NCBI RefSeq assembly: GCF_004348895.1
Contig: NZ_RRZK01000003.1
Location: 151,510 to 215,509, forward strand
DNA from: Pseudomonas vancouverensis
GTDB taxonomy: Bacteria > Pseudomonadota > Gammaproteobacteria > Pseudomonadales > Pseudomonadaceae
Length of the DNA stretch: 64,000 bases
Reading direction: 5' to 3'
Shown here piece by piece: positions 25,284 to 33,896 of the stretch. The translations under genes and the position numbers were made by a program. Within the stretch, counting starts at the first letter, position 1. The number at the start of each line of letters is the position of its first letter. Below the pieces are notes generated by a model that worked only from the letters and a program-made list of their open reading frames with translations, ran no database searches and was not told the DNA's origin.

Positions 25284-26789
25284 TTACTGGACGGTGCCAG
25301 CCCCTGCGAATTTGCTCATCACGAACCCGGCGAACTCTTCGACGGTCATTTTCTGGCCGTTGAATTCCACCTGGTTGTTGGCGTAATGCAGTTTGGTGAC
25401 GACATTGTTGCCGTCCAGTTTCGCCAGCTGCGAGCCGACGGCCATGCTGCTGAACATGTCAGCGGTGGCGGTGGCCTGATCTGCAATCTGCTTGGCGTCA
25501 GTCTGCCCATCGATTTGCGCCTGCGCGGTCAGCACGTCGACCAGCATGGGCTTGGACACTTGCAGGTTGAAATCCAGCAATGCGATCAGTTGCCGGACCA
25601 ACTGATCGGTCGGCAGGTCGATGGCCTGCGGCTTGGTCAGGTCCAGCACCAGGTTGGCGCGACTTTCGCCATTGGTGGTGTTGAACGACAGGTTTTCCAG
25701 GGCGACTTGCGGCCCGCCTGCCAACAGTTTTTCCAGGCTGGATTTAAGCAGCGCTTCTTCGGCTTCGGTCAGCTTCAACTCCGGTGCCGGCAGACCAGCA
25801 GCGGTCGCTTCGGCTGCCGCCCTTTCGTACGGTTGCAGCTTGGTCTGGTAGACCTGCATCAGCGACAGGGTGGCCGGGATATCGAGGTTCTTCACGCTCA
25901 TGGCCAAGGCGGCGGAGCCGACGGTCTTGCCGTTCAGCGCCACCTCAGCGACTTTGTAGTCGGCACGTCCGGAGGCGCTGGTGCCCTTCTCTTCCGTGAG
26001 GTTTTTCATTTCGAATTTCTTGAAGTCCAGCACCGACTGCTTGACGCCAAAGGTCGACTTGCCACTGGCCAGTTCGAGGACGTTTTCGCCGGTGTAGAAA
26101 CCGTAGGTACTTTTTTTCAGGTTGCTGGCCAGGGTCAGGCCGCTCAACTCGATCTGCACCGGTGCCTGGTCTTCGGAAACGGTAGTCACCTTCAGGCTGT
26201 CCATGTAGCCATCGGCCTTGACCTTCTGTGCCTGGGCGCTCGCCGAGACGTCCATGCTCAAGCCGGAGAACTTCATGCTGGATTTTTCATCCAGTGCCAT
26301 TTCCAGGGGTTGCAACTGGACGTTGCCGTTGACCGCGTTGTCGTAGCCGATATTGACCACGCCGGTCAGCGGCGATTGGTCCTTGGCGGCGGCGAACCAC
26401 TTCTCGGTCAGCGGCGTGCGCTCCAGTTCGTAGTGACTGGTGGCCATGACCGGCAGCCACTTGAGCGACATCAGCCGCGAGAACGGCAACGGGCCATGTT
26501 CGATGTGATCGACGAAGAGCAATTCGATCGGCGTTTCCCCGAACATTTCACCTTCGCCCTTCAGGCGGTAATGCGCCGTGCTGCTGAATACATGACGCTC
26601 CAGCGAGATCAGCTCCAGCGACGCCGTGCCGTTGGAGCCGACCATGGCGGCTTGCAGTTCCTTGTTGGCGTCGGCGATCGAGTTGTTGAGCACACCTTCG
26701 ATCCTGGTGCCGGTGAACCAGGCCCCGCCGACGCTGATCGCGCCGATGGCGACAACAATACCAAGGAGCACGCCTGCTGATTTATTCAT
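25284..26789 (-). CDS. DUF945 (YdgA-type) inner-membrane-anchored periplasmic protein
   Basis: This 501-residue protein has a single N-terminal helix (AGVLLGIVVAIGAISVGGAWF) followed by GTRIEGVLNNSIADAN, the usual DUF945 start. A long beta-rich periplasmic body follows, with repeated short amphipathic strands (for example VQLQPLEMALDEKSSMKFSGL). DUF945 proteins relate to AsmA-like envelope proteins; no biochemical function is fixed. The ATG at 26789 was chosen because the anchor starts immediately; the 36 codons upstream are not protein-like. Confidence 0.75.
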   Translation of the reverse strand: MNKSAGVLLGIVVAIGAISVGGAWFTGTRIEGVLNNSIADANKELQAAMVGSNGTASLELISLERHVFSSTAHYRLKGEGEMFGETPIELLFVDHIEHGPLPFSRLMSLKWLPVMATSHYELERTPLTEKWFAAAKDQSPLTGVVNIGYDNAVNGNVQLQPLEMALDEKSSMKFSGLSMDVSASAQAQKVKADGYMDSLKVTTVSEDQAPVQIELSGLTLASNLKKSTYGFYTGENVLELASGKSTFGVKQSVLDFKKFEMKNLTEEKGTSASGRADYKVAEVALNGKTVGSAALAMSVKNLDIPATLSLMQVYQTKLQPYERAAAEATAAGLPAPELKLTEAEEALLKSSLEKLLAGGPQVALENLSFNTTNGESRANLVLDLTKPQAIDLPTDQLVRQLIALLDFNLQVSKPMLVDVLTAQAQIDGQTDAKQIADQATATADMFSSMAVGSQLAKLDGNNVVTKLHYANNQVEFNGQKMTVEEFAGFVMSKFAGAGTVQ

Positions 26790-26967
26790 GTATGACCCGT
26801 TCAATTTCCGTTGCTGGAGGTGTGGTCGTCTTCCCTGAACCCGTGGCGGGTTGCAGCTCGACCGCGCTGAAAGTGCGATGAGATTAGCATCAGGCACGAC
26901 GAACGGCCCAACGATTAAAGGTTAAAGAGTGTCCTGTGGCAGAGGATGTTTCTGTGCTCGCGAAATC

Positions 26968-26993
26968 GCCATCGCTGACAAGCCAGCGATGGC
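26968..26993 (-). terminator. Hairpin after the unknown two-helix membrane protein gene
   Basis: Perfect 10-base arms gccatcgctg and cagcgatggc enclose six bases, 20 bases past the stop at 27013. There is no T-run, so it is a stabilising or weakly terminating hairpin. Confidence 0.5.
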
Positions 26994-27012
26994 ATAAACC
27001 TGCCAGGAAAAA

Positions 27013-27648
27013 TCAGGAATACTGGACTTCAATCTCATCCAGTTGATGATCAAAACTTTTCAGCCGCGCCGTCCAGGTGTACACCAGCACCTCGAAATCC
27101 CGGTTGATCACCGCCCCGCCCGTGACGTCTGCGCGCGGGTCGCAGAAGTCCAGTTGATAGCGCTCACGGGCCATGGCCGTGGCGACGTCGGCCAGTTCCC
27201 GGGCGTTGTTGAGCCAGTGGCGGCCGTCATCAGCCACTTGCCGATCCAGTGCCAGGCATTGCTTTTTCAGGGTTTCCAGGCTCTTTTCCAGTGGTGTGCC
27301 GGTCAGTTCGCCCATGACTTCCTGAAAGGTCCGCCCAGGCTGCCAGTAGCTGCCCCAGAAATACCGGTCGAACACGGTTTCGACGCGACGCAGCGCGACC
27401 TTGGTGTCCCAGATCAGCACCAGGGTCTTGCCTTGTTCGAGTTGTCTTTTCTTGATGCGCTGGGTCTGGACCGAGGCCCAGGCCACCACCGCGACGGACA
27501 TCACGGCGATCAACGCGACGGCACTGTCGAGAAAGGCCAGGGCCTTGTCGATCTGGTGGGCCAGCATGATGCCGTAGAAGTAGGTTGCCGAGAGCAGCAC
27601 CAACGCCACCACGGCACACCAGAAGCCGAGAGCATAAGGTTTTTTCAT
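27013..27648 (-). CDS. Hypothetical protein with two transmembrane helices
   Basis: This 211-residue protein starts MKKPYALGF with helices at about 7-27 and 38-58. It is followed by a long cytoplasmic helical domain (TQRIKKRQLEQGKTLVLIWDTK to ATAMARERYQLDF) and a short acidic tail. No family is recognised. It could be a small membrane sensor or scaffold. I take the ATG at 27648; the 26 codons before it do not look coding. It is followed by a 20-base gap and a hairpin. Confidence 0.6.
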   Translation of the reverse strand: MKKPYALGFWCAVVALVLLSATYFYGIMLAHQIDKALAFLDSAVALIAVMSVAVVAWASVQTQRIKKRQLEQGKTLVLIWDTKVALRRVETVFDRYFWGSYWQPGRTFQEVMGELTGTPLEKSLETLKKQCLALDRQVADDGRHWLNNARELADVATAMARERYQLDFCDPRADVTGGAVINRDFEVLVYTWTARLKSFDHQLDEIEVQYS

Positions 27649-27741
27649 TATTGGTTTCCCCCTGACCTGCGCGAGCCTTGTGCGAAGAAAGGACGCTTTG
27701 CACGGGGCGCCCTTCCAACATTTCAAAGCATAGCAACGGCT

Positions 27742-29190
27742 TCAGGGTTTGCCGGAGTTCGACGCTTGCGTTCGTCCGCTTTCCCAACCACCGCCCAGGG
27801 CGAGGAACAGATCGATCTGACTCGCGGCCACCTGGGTGTTGGCCGCCGCCAATTGCGCGGTGACGTCGATATAGGTGCGCGTCGCTTGCAGGTCCGCGAG
27901 GAACGACGCACGGCCGGCCTGGAAGAAGCGGTGCGTCTGATCCGCCGCCAGTTTCGCCGATTGCTCGGCGTCGGCCAGGGCGTCACGACGCTGCAACTGC
28001 GCCGTGTACTGGGCCAGGCTGGTCTGGGTTTCGCGAATGGCGTTGAGCACCACGCCATCGAAGTGTGCCAGCGTCCCTTGTGTGACCGCTTCTGCTTCGC
28101 GGATGCGCGCGCGGGCACCGTTGGTCGGCACGGTCCAGCTCAACGACGGTCCGAAGCCCCAACGATTGGTGGACGGCTCGCCCAGGTCGTCGAGGATACC
28201 CACGGTGCCGATCGTCGCGCCGATGCTGATGTTCGGGTACAGCTCACCGGTGGCCACACCGATGCCAGCCGTCGCAGCCGCCAGTCGGCGTTCGGCCTGG
28301 CGCACATCGGGCCGGCGTTTGAGCAATGCCGCGCCATCACCCACCGGGATCAACTGGGCGATTTTTGGCAGTTCATGACAGGTCGCGGTGCCGGCCGGCA
28401 GTTGATCCACCGGTTTGGCCAGCAGCATCGACAAGCGATACAGCCCGGCCTGACGCGCCGCTTCATAACGCGGCATCTCGGCGCGCAGGGACTTGAATTG
28501 GGTTTGCGAACGGGTGACCTGGGTTTCGTCGCCACGCCCGGCATCACGCAGGCGCTGGATCAGCGTGGTGCTCTGGGATTGCAGGTCGAGGGAATGCTGG
28601 GCAATCTCCCGCTCTTCGTTCGCTGCACAAACCTGGGTGTAGGCACGGACCACATCGGCGACGACGGTGATGCGTGCTGTATCGGCGGCAGCCTGGGTCG
28701 CATCGGCGTTGGCCTTGGCCGCTTCGATGCCGCGTTGCAGGGTGCCGAACAAATCGAATTGATACGAAGCGCTGATGCCGATATCACCAATGTTGGCGAC
28801 CGGGACTTTTTCCGGCAGCAGGAAGGCCTGACCGGACTCCTGCAAGCGCTGCGCGCCCATCTTCACACCGCCGCTCCAGCCACCGGCGGCTTCGGCCTCA
28901 TCAACCTGCGCGCGTGAGCGCGACAAACTGGCCGCCGCCACGCGCAAATCGGTATTTGAGGCCATGGCCTGCTGGACCAGTTGATCAAGCCGCGGGTCCT
29001 TGTACAGACGCCACCAATCAGCCGGTACCGGGGCCGAAACCACGGGTTTGCCATTGACCGCCAACTCGCCCTGAAGGTCCGGACGCTTGACCGCGGCTTC
29101 CTCCGGCAGGTGGTAATCCGGGCCGACCATCTGGCAGGCCGACAGCATCAGGCCCAGCCCGGCAACCGCCAATCCCGAGGCCTTGCTCAT
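27742..29190 (-). CDS. Outer-membrane efflux lipoprotein (OprM/NodT family)
   Basis: This 482-residue outer-membrane factor has a lipobox LMLSAC (Cys19) and the family start VGPDYHLPEEA. Two repeated halves hold the typical segments (VVADVVRAYTQVCAANEEREIA; LLKRRPDVRQAERRLAAATAGIG; QTRTSLA-like helices near the C-terminus). It forms the exit duct with the HlyD-type adaptor and the FUSC transporter upstream, whose genes overlap by 4 bases. The order MarR-FUSC-DUF1656-HlyD-OMF is one transcript. The exported compounds are unknown; the FUSC/AaeB class exports aromatic acids. Confidence 0.85.
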   Translation of the reverse strand: MSKASGLAVAGLGLMLSACQMVGPDYHLPEEAAVKRPDLQGELAVNGKPVVSAPVPADWWRLYKDPRLDQLVQQAMASNTDLRVAAASLSRSRAQVDEAEAAGGWSGGVKMGAQRLQESGQAFLLPEKVPVANIGDIGISASYQFDLFGTLQRGIEAAKANADATQAAADTARITVVADVVRAYTQVCAANEEREIAQHSLDLQSQSTTLIQRLRDAGRGDETQVTRSQTQFKSLRAEMPRYEAARQAGLYRLSMLLAKPVDQLPAGTATCHELPKIAQLIPVGDGAALLKRRPDVRQAERRLAAATAGIGVATGELYPNISIGATIGTVGILDDLGEPSTNRWGFGPSLSWTVPTNGARARIREAEAVTQGTLAHFDGVVLNAIRETQTSLAQYTAQLQRRDALADAEQSAKLAADQTHRFFQAGRASFLADLQATRTYIDVTAQLAAANTQVAASQIDLFLALGGGWESGRTQASNSGKP

Positions 29191-30074
29191 TGCCCGGGCT
29201 CCTGCGGCTTGTCGTCGATGATCGAGACCGTAGCAGTACGCCCGGCGATCATGCGGAAGTCATCCGGCACATCATCGAAAGCAATCCGCACCGGAATTCG
29301 CTGGGCCAGACGCACCCAGCTGAAGGCCGGGTTGACGTTGGGCAGCAGGTTGTTGCCGCTGGTACGGTCGCGGTCTTCGATACCGGCGACGATGCTTTCT
29401 ACGTGCCCACGCAGGCGCGCACGGTCGCCGATCACACGAATGTCGACGCTCTGGCCGACATGGATGCCGTCCAGTTTGGTTTCTTCGAAATAGCCATCGA
29501 TGTGGAACGAGTTGCTGTCGACCACCGACAACACCGGCCGCCCGGCACTGACGAATTCCTGCACACGCGGTGCACGGTCGTTGACGTAGCCGTCCACCGG
29601 GCTGCGGATCACCGAGCGGTCGAGGTTGAGCTGGGCACTGTCCACCGCGACCTGGGCCTCCATCAAGGCCACTTGCGCACGGGCGACTTTCGACTGGCTT
29701 TCTTCCAGTTGCTCACCCGGCACCAGATTGCCCAGGCCCTTGTTCCGCTTGGCTTCACGCTGGGCCTGGGCGAGGGTTTCCTCACGGTCGGCGACTGCCG
29801 CTTTTGCTTGGCGCAGGGCCAGTTTGAAACGGTCCTGGTCAATGCTGAACAGCACCTGGCCACGCTTGACCAACTGGTTGTCGCGCACCTCCACTTGCTG
29901 GATCAGCCCGGAAACGTCCGGGGCGATTTGCACGACGTCGGCACGAATGTGCCCGTCGCGGGTCCAAGGCGCGAACATGTAATACATGACCATGCGCCAC
30001 ACCACGACAACGGCGAAGCTCACAATCAGCAGGGTCAGCACGACGCGACCCAGGGTCAGAAACGGTTTTTTCAT
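29187..30074 (-). CDS. HlyD/AaeA-type membrane fusion protein
   Basis: This 295-residue periplasmic adaptor has an N-terminal anchor (LGRVVLTLLIVSFAVVVVWR) and a biotinyl-lipoyl half motif (DVSGLIQQVEVRDNQLVKRGQVLF). A coiled-coil hairpin (about 85-155; KLALRQAKAAVADREETLAQAQREA) and beta-barrel segments (VIRSPVDGYVNDRAPRVQEF) follow. It links the FUSC-type inner-membrane transporter to the outer-membrane factor. It overlaps both neighbours by 4 bases (ATGA), so translation is probably coupled. Confidence 0.85.
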   Translation of the reverse strand: MKKPFLTLGRVVLTLLIVSFAVVVVWRMVMYYMFAPWTRDGHIRADVVQIAPDVSGLIQQVEVRDNQLVKRGQVLFSIDQDRFKLALRQAKAAVADREETLAQAQREAKRNKGLGNLVPGEQLEESQSKVARAQVALMEAQVAVDSAQLNLDRSVIRSPVDGYVNDRAPRVQEFVSAGRPVLSVVDSNSFHIDGYFEETKLDGIHVGQSVDIRVIGDRARLRGHVESIVAGIEDRDRTSGNNLLPNVNPAFSWVRLAQRIPVRIAFDDVPDDFRMIAGRTATVSIIDDKPQEPGQ

Positions 30075-30280
30075 GTCATGAGGTATCGACTGAGTGAGTC
30101 CACGGCGCCAAGCAGCAAGGCGTAGAGAGCCACGTTGAACAATGCCCGGTGCCAGACCAGGCGGTAAAAGTGCAGGCGCGTCAGCACCCCGTGCACCAAC
30201 AGGTACACCACGTAAGTAATGCCCATCAGCACCAGCAGCGTGGGCAGGAACACCCCGCTGATATCCAGATCACCGATCAT
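30071..30280 (-). CDS. DUF1656 small membrane protein (AaeX-like)
   Basis: This 69-residue protein has two transmembrane helices (about 9-29 and 45-63) and the DUF1656 start GDLDISGVFLPTLLVLM. In aae-type operons this small protein sits between the FUSC pump and the HlyD adaptor, as here. Its role is unknown; it may help assemble the pump. It overlaps the genes on both sides by 4 bases. Confidence 0.85.
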   Translation of the reverse strand: MIGDLDISGVFLPTLLVLMGITYVVYLLVHGVLTRLHFYRLVWHRALFNVALYALLLGAVDSLSRYLMT

Positions 30281-32349
30281 AGGGGCGCTCCATCGATGCC
30301 TTGCGGGAACGGTTCTTCGAGCTCGGGCGAACCGAGGAATTCAACACCCGGCAGCAAGGCCAGGCGCAAGCCACTCAAGGCGTGCAGCAAGTGGCGGCGG
30401 GTTTCGTCATCGCCTGCTCCGCTGAGGGATCGGCGGGTACGGTCGAGGGTCATCAGCAGCGGACTCGGTGCCGGCAAGCGCTCACCGGCCTTGAGGCACG
30501 CCTTGAAGTACTCGCCAACCTCGGCCACCACCTGACGCAGCAACACCTGCGGCAGGCCAGTGACCCGCGGCGTATAGGCGAGCAGGTCCAACAGGTTCAA
30601 CGCCACCCGCACTTCACGCAAGGCGACGCCCGAGTCCTGGCCGGTCATGGCCAGGCGCGGCAGGTGCTGCATCAGGCGGTCGAGCATCTGGATGCCCAGC
30701 AATCGGTGTTCGGACAAGGTGGCCGGTTCGCTGAGGCCGACGATATCGCGCCAGCTGAAACGGGTCAGGCGCTTGGCCGCCAGCTCCGCACCGAACGGCC
30801 GGGCGATCAGGGTCCAGATGAACGCGAACAGCAAGCCCATGGGCCCGGCCAGGTTGGAGTTGGCAAAGCTGAGGAAGTCCGCGTCGTAGGCGCCCTGAAT
30901 ACTGATGAAGGACGAGGTGTTCACCAGCGTCAGCAGCATGCCCAGGTAGAACTGCGGTTTGACCGTCAAGGTGCCGATGCAAATGAACGGCACGGCAAAC
31001 GCCAGCACCAGCATCGGAAAGTCATGCAGGTTGGGCAGGACCAGAAACAGATAGAGGCTGGCCAGCAGCACCGACATCGCGGTCCAGAAAAAGAACCGGT
31101 AGATCTGCGGCGCCGGGTCGTCCATCGAGGCGAAGAAACTGCAGGCCACCGCCGCCAGGATCACCGCGCTGCCGCCATCGGTCCAGCCCAGCAGAATCCA
31201 CAATACCGAAGCGACGATGATGGCTGTGACGGTGGAAGCCGCCGAGTAAAACATCAGGCCACGGTCAAGAAACGGCGTCAGGCGTCCCAGTCGCCAATGG
31301 CGATACACCGCGCGCCAGTTGTCCTGGCTTTCACACTGGATGGCGTGCTGCAAGCTGCGGCAGTCCTGCCACAGATCAATCCACTCGCCGAGGCGGTAGA
31401 TCGCGTTGGAAAACAGCAATTGCTTGCGGTCGTCCAGCGCTTCCGGGCTCGGTTGCAGGGCTTCGAGCTGCGCCTTGAGGGCTTGCCAGCGCTCGAGATA
31501 GGCGTCTTTATGGCTCAGCCATTCGGTGGCAGCCGTTAGCAACGGGGCGAACTTGTCGACCAATTCCGGCGTACGCCGCTCCAGGGCGTAGAGCGCGTCG
31601 TCGAGGGCATCGATCACCGGCAACAGGTGGATCATCCGCCCGCGCAGTTCCTTGGTATTGCGCACCGTTTGCGGCCGCGAACCTTCGTGGGGCAACTGGC
31701 CGATCATCAGTTCCAGGGAGTTGAAGGTGCCGACCATCGACGAGCGCAACGCACTGACCTCATCAGGCTGCACGTTACGTTCGAGAAAACGCTGGCTGTA
31801 GACGGATGCATCGCTGAACCACTTGCCCACCGCATCGTTGAACACCGGCGCCAGCCGTCGTGGCCAGAACATCGCGCCGACCACCGCCGCCACGGCGATG
31901 CCGAGGAAGATTTCTTCCGTCCGCGCCTCGGCCACGTCCCACACGCCCAGCGGGTTATTGACCACTGGCAGGGCGATCAGGGGCAAGGTGTAACCGGCGA
32001 GCATCAAGGCGTAGTTGTTGGCCGTGCGCAGGTGCAGCGACAGGAACAGCAGCGTTCCGGTCCACAGGGCAATCACCACCACCAGCACATAAGGACTTTG
32101 CACGAACATCGGCACGAACAGCACGGCCGCTGCGGCGCCGACAAAAGTGCCGATCGCCCGATACAGCGCCTTGGAACTGGTCGGGCCAAGGAAAGGGCTG
32201 GAAACGATATACACGGTCGCCATCGCCCAGTACGGACGCGGCATTTGCATGAGCAGGGCGATGTACAGCGCGATCATGGACGCTGCAAAAGTGCGCACCC
32301 CGTAGAACCAGTCGCGGGCCGGCGGCATGCCGGCAAAAAATCCGTTCAA
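30277..32349 (-). CDS. FUSC-family (AaeB-like) inner-membrane efflux transporter
   Basis: This 690-residue protein has the two-halved FUSC layout: five or six helices (about 17-165), a central cytoplasmic region with helices (about 170-345), then a second membrane half (about 360-515) and a C-terminal cytoplasmic part. Segments such as PRPYWAMATVYIVSSPFLGPTSSKA and ESDxNWRAVYRHWRLGRLTPF are typical. This class exports aromatic carboxylic acids in E. coli (AaeB) and confers solvent or fusaric-acid-type resistance in others. It starts 4 bases inside the marR-like gene. Confidence 0.85.
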   Translation of the reverse strand: MNGFFAGMPPARDWFYGVRTFAASMIALYIALLMQMPRPYWAMATVYIVSSPFLGPTSSKALYRAIGTFVGAAAAVLFVPMFVQSPYVLVVVIALWTGTLLFLSLHLRTANNYALMLAGYTLPLIALPVVNNPLGVWDVAEARTEEIFLGIAVAAVVGAMFWPRRLAPVFNDAVGKWFSDASVYSQRFLERNVQPDEVSALRSSMVGTFNSLELMIGQLPHEGSRPQTVRNTKELRGRMIHLLPVIDALDDALYALERRTPELVDKFAPLLTAATEWLSHKDAYLERWQALKAQLEALQPSPEALDDRKQLLFSNAIYRLGEWIDLWQDCRSLQHAIQCESQDNWRAVYRHWRLGRLTPFLDRGLMFYSAASTVTAIIVASVLWILLGWTDGGSAVILAAVACSFFASMDDPAPQIYRFFFWTAMSVLLASLYLFLVLPNLHDFPMLVLAFAVPFICIGTLTVKPQFYLGMLLTLVNTSSFISIQGAYDADFLSFANSNLAGPMGLLFAFIWTLIARPFGAELAAKRLTRFSWRDIVGLSEPATLSEHRLLGIQMLDRLMQHLPRLAMTGQDSGVALREVRVALNLLDLLAYTPRVTGLPQVLLRQVVAEVGEYFKACLKAGERLPAPSPLLMTLDRTRRSLSGAGDDETRRHLLHALSGLRLALLPGVEFLGSPELEEPFPQGIDGAPL

Positions 32350-32813
32350 GAGTTGACCACCGCTGGCGGCGTGGCCGCTTCGAAAGCTCTCAGTACCCGC
32401 AGCGTAGCTTCCAGATCACTCTGGTCAATGCCTTCGAGCACTTCATGGCGCAAGCGCACCAGCTCGATTTCGACCGTCTGCACCAGCTCGCGACCGGCGT
32501 CGGTCAGGCTCAGGCATTTGGCGCGGCGATCCTGCGCGTCTTCAGTGCGGCATACGTAGCCGGCGTGGCACAGCTGATCGAGCAGGCGCACCAGCGAAGG
32601 GCTTTCCATCCCCGCCGCCTGCGCCACCGTCACCTGCCGCACGCCCTCGCCGAGGCGGCCGATCATCAGCAGCGGAACGGCACAGGCTTCGGAGATTCCA
32701 TAGTTCACCAGGGTGGTCTGGCAGATTTTGCGCCAATGCCTGGCGGCCACCACCATGGCGCTGCTGATGTTCATCTGGAGCAGGTCGAGATTCTTCGGCA
32801 CGAAGGGCTTCAC
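32346..32813 (-). CDS. MarR-family transcriptional regulator
   Basis: This 155-residue regulator has a winged helix in about residues 50-110 (GVRQVTVAQAAGMESPSLVRLLDQL, then AGYVCRTEDAQDRRAKCLSLTDAG) with the DxRxK wing (DAQDRRAK). It is the first gene of the FUSC efflux operon and should repress it until a ligand binds. The ORF starts with GTG at 32813, only 6 bases after the operator-like palindrome and with no visible ribosome site. An ATG at 32774 (MNISSAMVV) would leave a 45-base leader, so the start is uncertain. Confidence 0.8.
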   Translation of the reverse strand: MKPFVPKNLDLLQMNISSAMVVAARHWRKICQTTLVNYGISEACAVPLLMIGRLGEGVRQVTVAQAAGMESPSLVRLLDQLCHAGYVCRTEDAQDRRAKCLSLTDAGRELVQTVEIELVRLRHEVLEGIDQSDLEATLRVLRAFEAATPPAVVNS

Positions 32814-32818
32814 ACACT

Positions 32819-32832
32819 GTTAGTTTGCTAAC
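32819..32832 (-). promoter_or_regulatory. Palindrome, probable MarR operator
   Basis: The 14 bases gttag-tttg-ctaac form a perfect inverted repeat right upstream of the MarR gene. This is the usual place for autoregulation by MarR proteins. Confidence 0.55.
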
Positions 32833-32924
32833 TATCAATATGGCATTGAAGGGGATTTATCGTCAAGTTTTGAAACACTTTGCCTTCCATCGGTCGTGAA
32901 GACATTCAGGATAAGATCAGGTGC

Positions 32925-32954
32925 ATACTGACGATGTATATACTTTTTCAGTAT
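32925..32954 (+). promoter_or_regulatory. Operator-promoter region of the toxin-antitoxin pair
   Basis: The inverted hexamers atactg and cagtat are 18 bases apart and enclose a palindrome gtatatac at 32936-32943. They end 19 bases before the antitoxin start. Such nested repeats are where ribbon-helix-helix antitoxins bind to repress their own operon. Confidence 0.55.
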
Positions 32955-32973
32955 CTCAACCAAGGAGGACGTC

Positions 32974-33252
32974 ATGTCAAAACAAGCCGTGTTTACAATG
33001 AAACTTGAGCCTGAATTGCGCGAGCAATTCATGGCCGAAGCAGAGGCCGCACATCGTCCTGCCTCACAAATTGTCCGGGAAATGATGCGCCAGTTTGTTC
33101 AGACCCAGCAGCAATCACGCGAATACGAAGATTTTCTCCAGCGCAAAGTGGACGCTGCGCGCGCCTCAATGAGTTCAGGTAATGGGCTGACAAACGATGA
33201 AGTTGAAGCAGAATTCGCCGCCAGGCGCAGGCGGGCTGACATACAACAATGA
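32974..33252 (+). CDS. Type II antitoxin, ribbon-helix-helix type
   Basis: This 92-residue protein has an RHH DNA-binding start (QAVFTMKLEPELREQFMAEAEAAHRPASQIVREMMRQFV) and a charged helical tail that would wrap the toxin. The ATG is preceded by aaggaggacgtc, an excellent ribosome site. It overlaps the toxin gene by 4 bases, the order expected for a type II module. It should neutralise the toxin and repress the operon. Confidence 0.85.
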   Translation: MSKQAVFTMKLEPELREQFMAEAEAAHRPASQIVREMMRQFVQTQQQSREYEDFLQRKVDAARASMSSGNGLTNDEVEAEFAARRRRADIQQ

Positions 33253-33527
33253 AAATAATCTGGACGAAAGAAGCCGCACAGGACCGTGCAGATATCTGGG
33301 ACTACCTGAATGCCGTTAACCCGAAGGCGGCCATAGACATGGACAGTCGCTTCAGTGATGCGGCGGCGCTGCTTGCCCAATATCCGGAAAGCGGTCCTGC
33401 CGGAATCATTTCAGGCACTCGCGAAATCATTCCGCACTCTAGCTACCGCATGGTCTATCAACTTGAATCTGAGGCTATCTGGATACTTGCCCTGGTCCAT
33501 ACCTCCCGACAGTGGCCATCAGGATGA
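33249..33527 (+). CDS. ParE/RelE-superfamily toxin
   Basis: This 92-residue protein has the ParE/RelE fold signature: N-terminal MKIIWTKEAAQDRADIWDYL, the middle IDMDSRFSDAAALLAQYPESG and the C-terminal strand block REIIPHSSYRMVYQLESEAIWILALVHTSRQW. The last part is typical of ParE-type toxins (gyrase inhibitors) or RelE-type (mRNA cleavage). I cannot tell which from sequence alone. It is translationally coupled to the antitoxin. Confidence 0.85.
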   Translation: MKIIWTKEAAQDRADIWDYLNAVNPKAAIDMDSRFSDAAALLAQYPESGPAGIISGTREIIPHSSYRMVYQLESEAIWILALVHTSRQWPSG

Positions 33528-33534
33528 TCGCCCC

Positions 33535-33780
33535 CTACACCCCTCGCCCCTTCCTCAACAGCACATCCAACTGATCCACCACCTCTGCCCAATCCGCATC
33601 CTCTAGCACTTCATTGCGCAACAGATCCGCCTGACTCGGGCTCCAGAAAAACGCGTCCGCCAGGTGCAGTTCAGGCTTGAGCGGTGAGTGGGTGGCGATG
33701 AATTTGTCGATACTTTCGGCGTCGTCGGGCAGGCCGAGTTGTTTGAACAGGGCCGGGAGGTTGTGGTTTGGCTTTTCCAT
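33535..33780 (-). CDS. DUF2789 family protein
   Basis: This 81-residue protein matches the DUF2789 pattern (HNLPALFKQLGLPDDAESIDKFIATHSPL, then EVLEDADWAEVVDQLDVLLRKG). It is a soluble small protein of unknown function, common in gammaproteobacteria. It is convergent with the toxin gene, whose stop is 7 bases away, and is a single gene. No ribosome site stronger than ggagttcat is seen upstream. Confidence 0.85.
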   Translation of the reverse strand: MEKPNHNLPALFKQLGLPDDAESIDKFIATHSPLKPELHLADAFFWSPSQADLLRNEVLEDADWAEVVDQLDVLLRKGRGV

Positions 33781-33822
33781 ATGAACTCCACTGAAGATTT
33801 CTTCGGATCGCTACGCGATCAA

Positions 33823-33874
33823 TCGCGAGCAAGCTCGCTCCCACAAAACCGATGGTGAGCCTGCTCGCGATGGC
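33823..33874. repeat. REP pair upstream of the DUF2789 gene
   Basis: Bases 33823-33845 are identical to the REP arm at 38996-39018. A diverged, inverted mate lies at about 33856-33870 (tgagcctgctcgcga). It lies between the DUF2789 start and the stop of the YbaK-like gene, so it also may serve as that gene's 3' hairpin. Confidence 0.7.
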
Positions 33875-33896
33875 TATGTCATGACCACCATAAAAC

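Noticed and set aside
33099..33380. Minus-strand frame across the antitoxin-toxin overlap
   Set aside because: Shadow of the toxin-antitoxin genes, which have ribosome sites, family motifs and the expected overlap.
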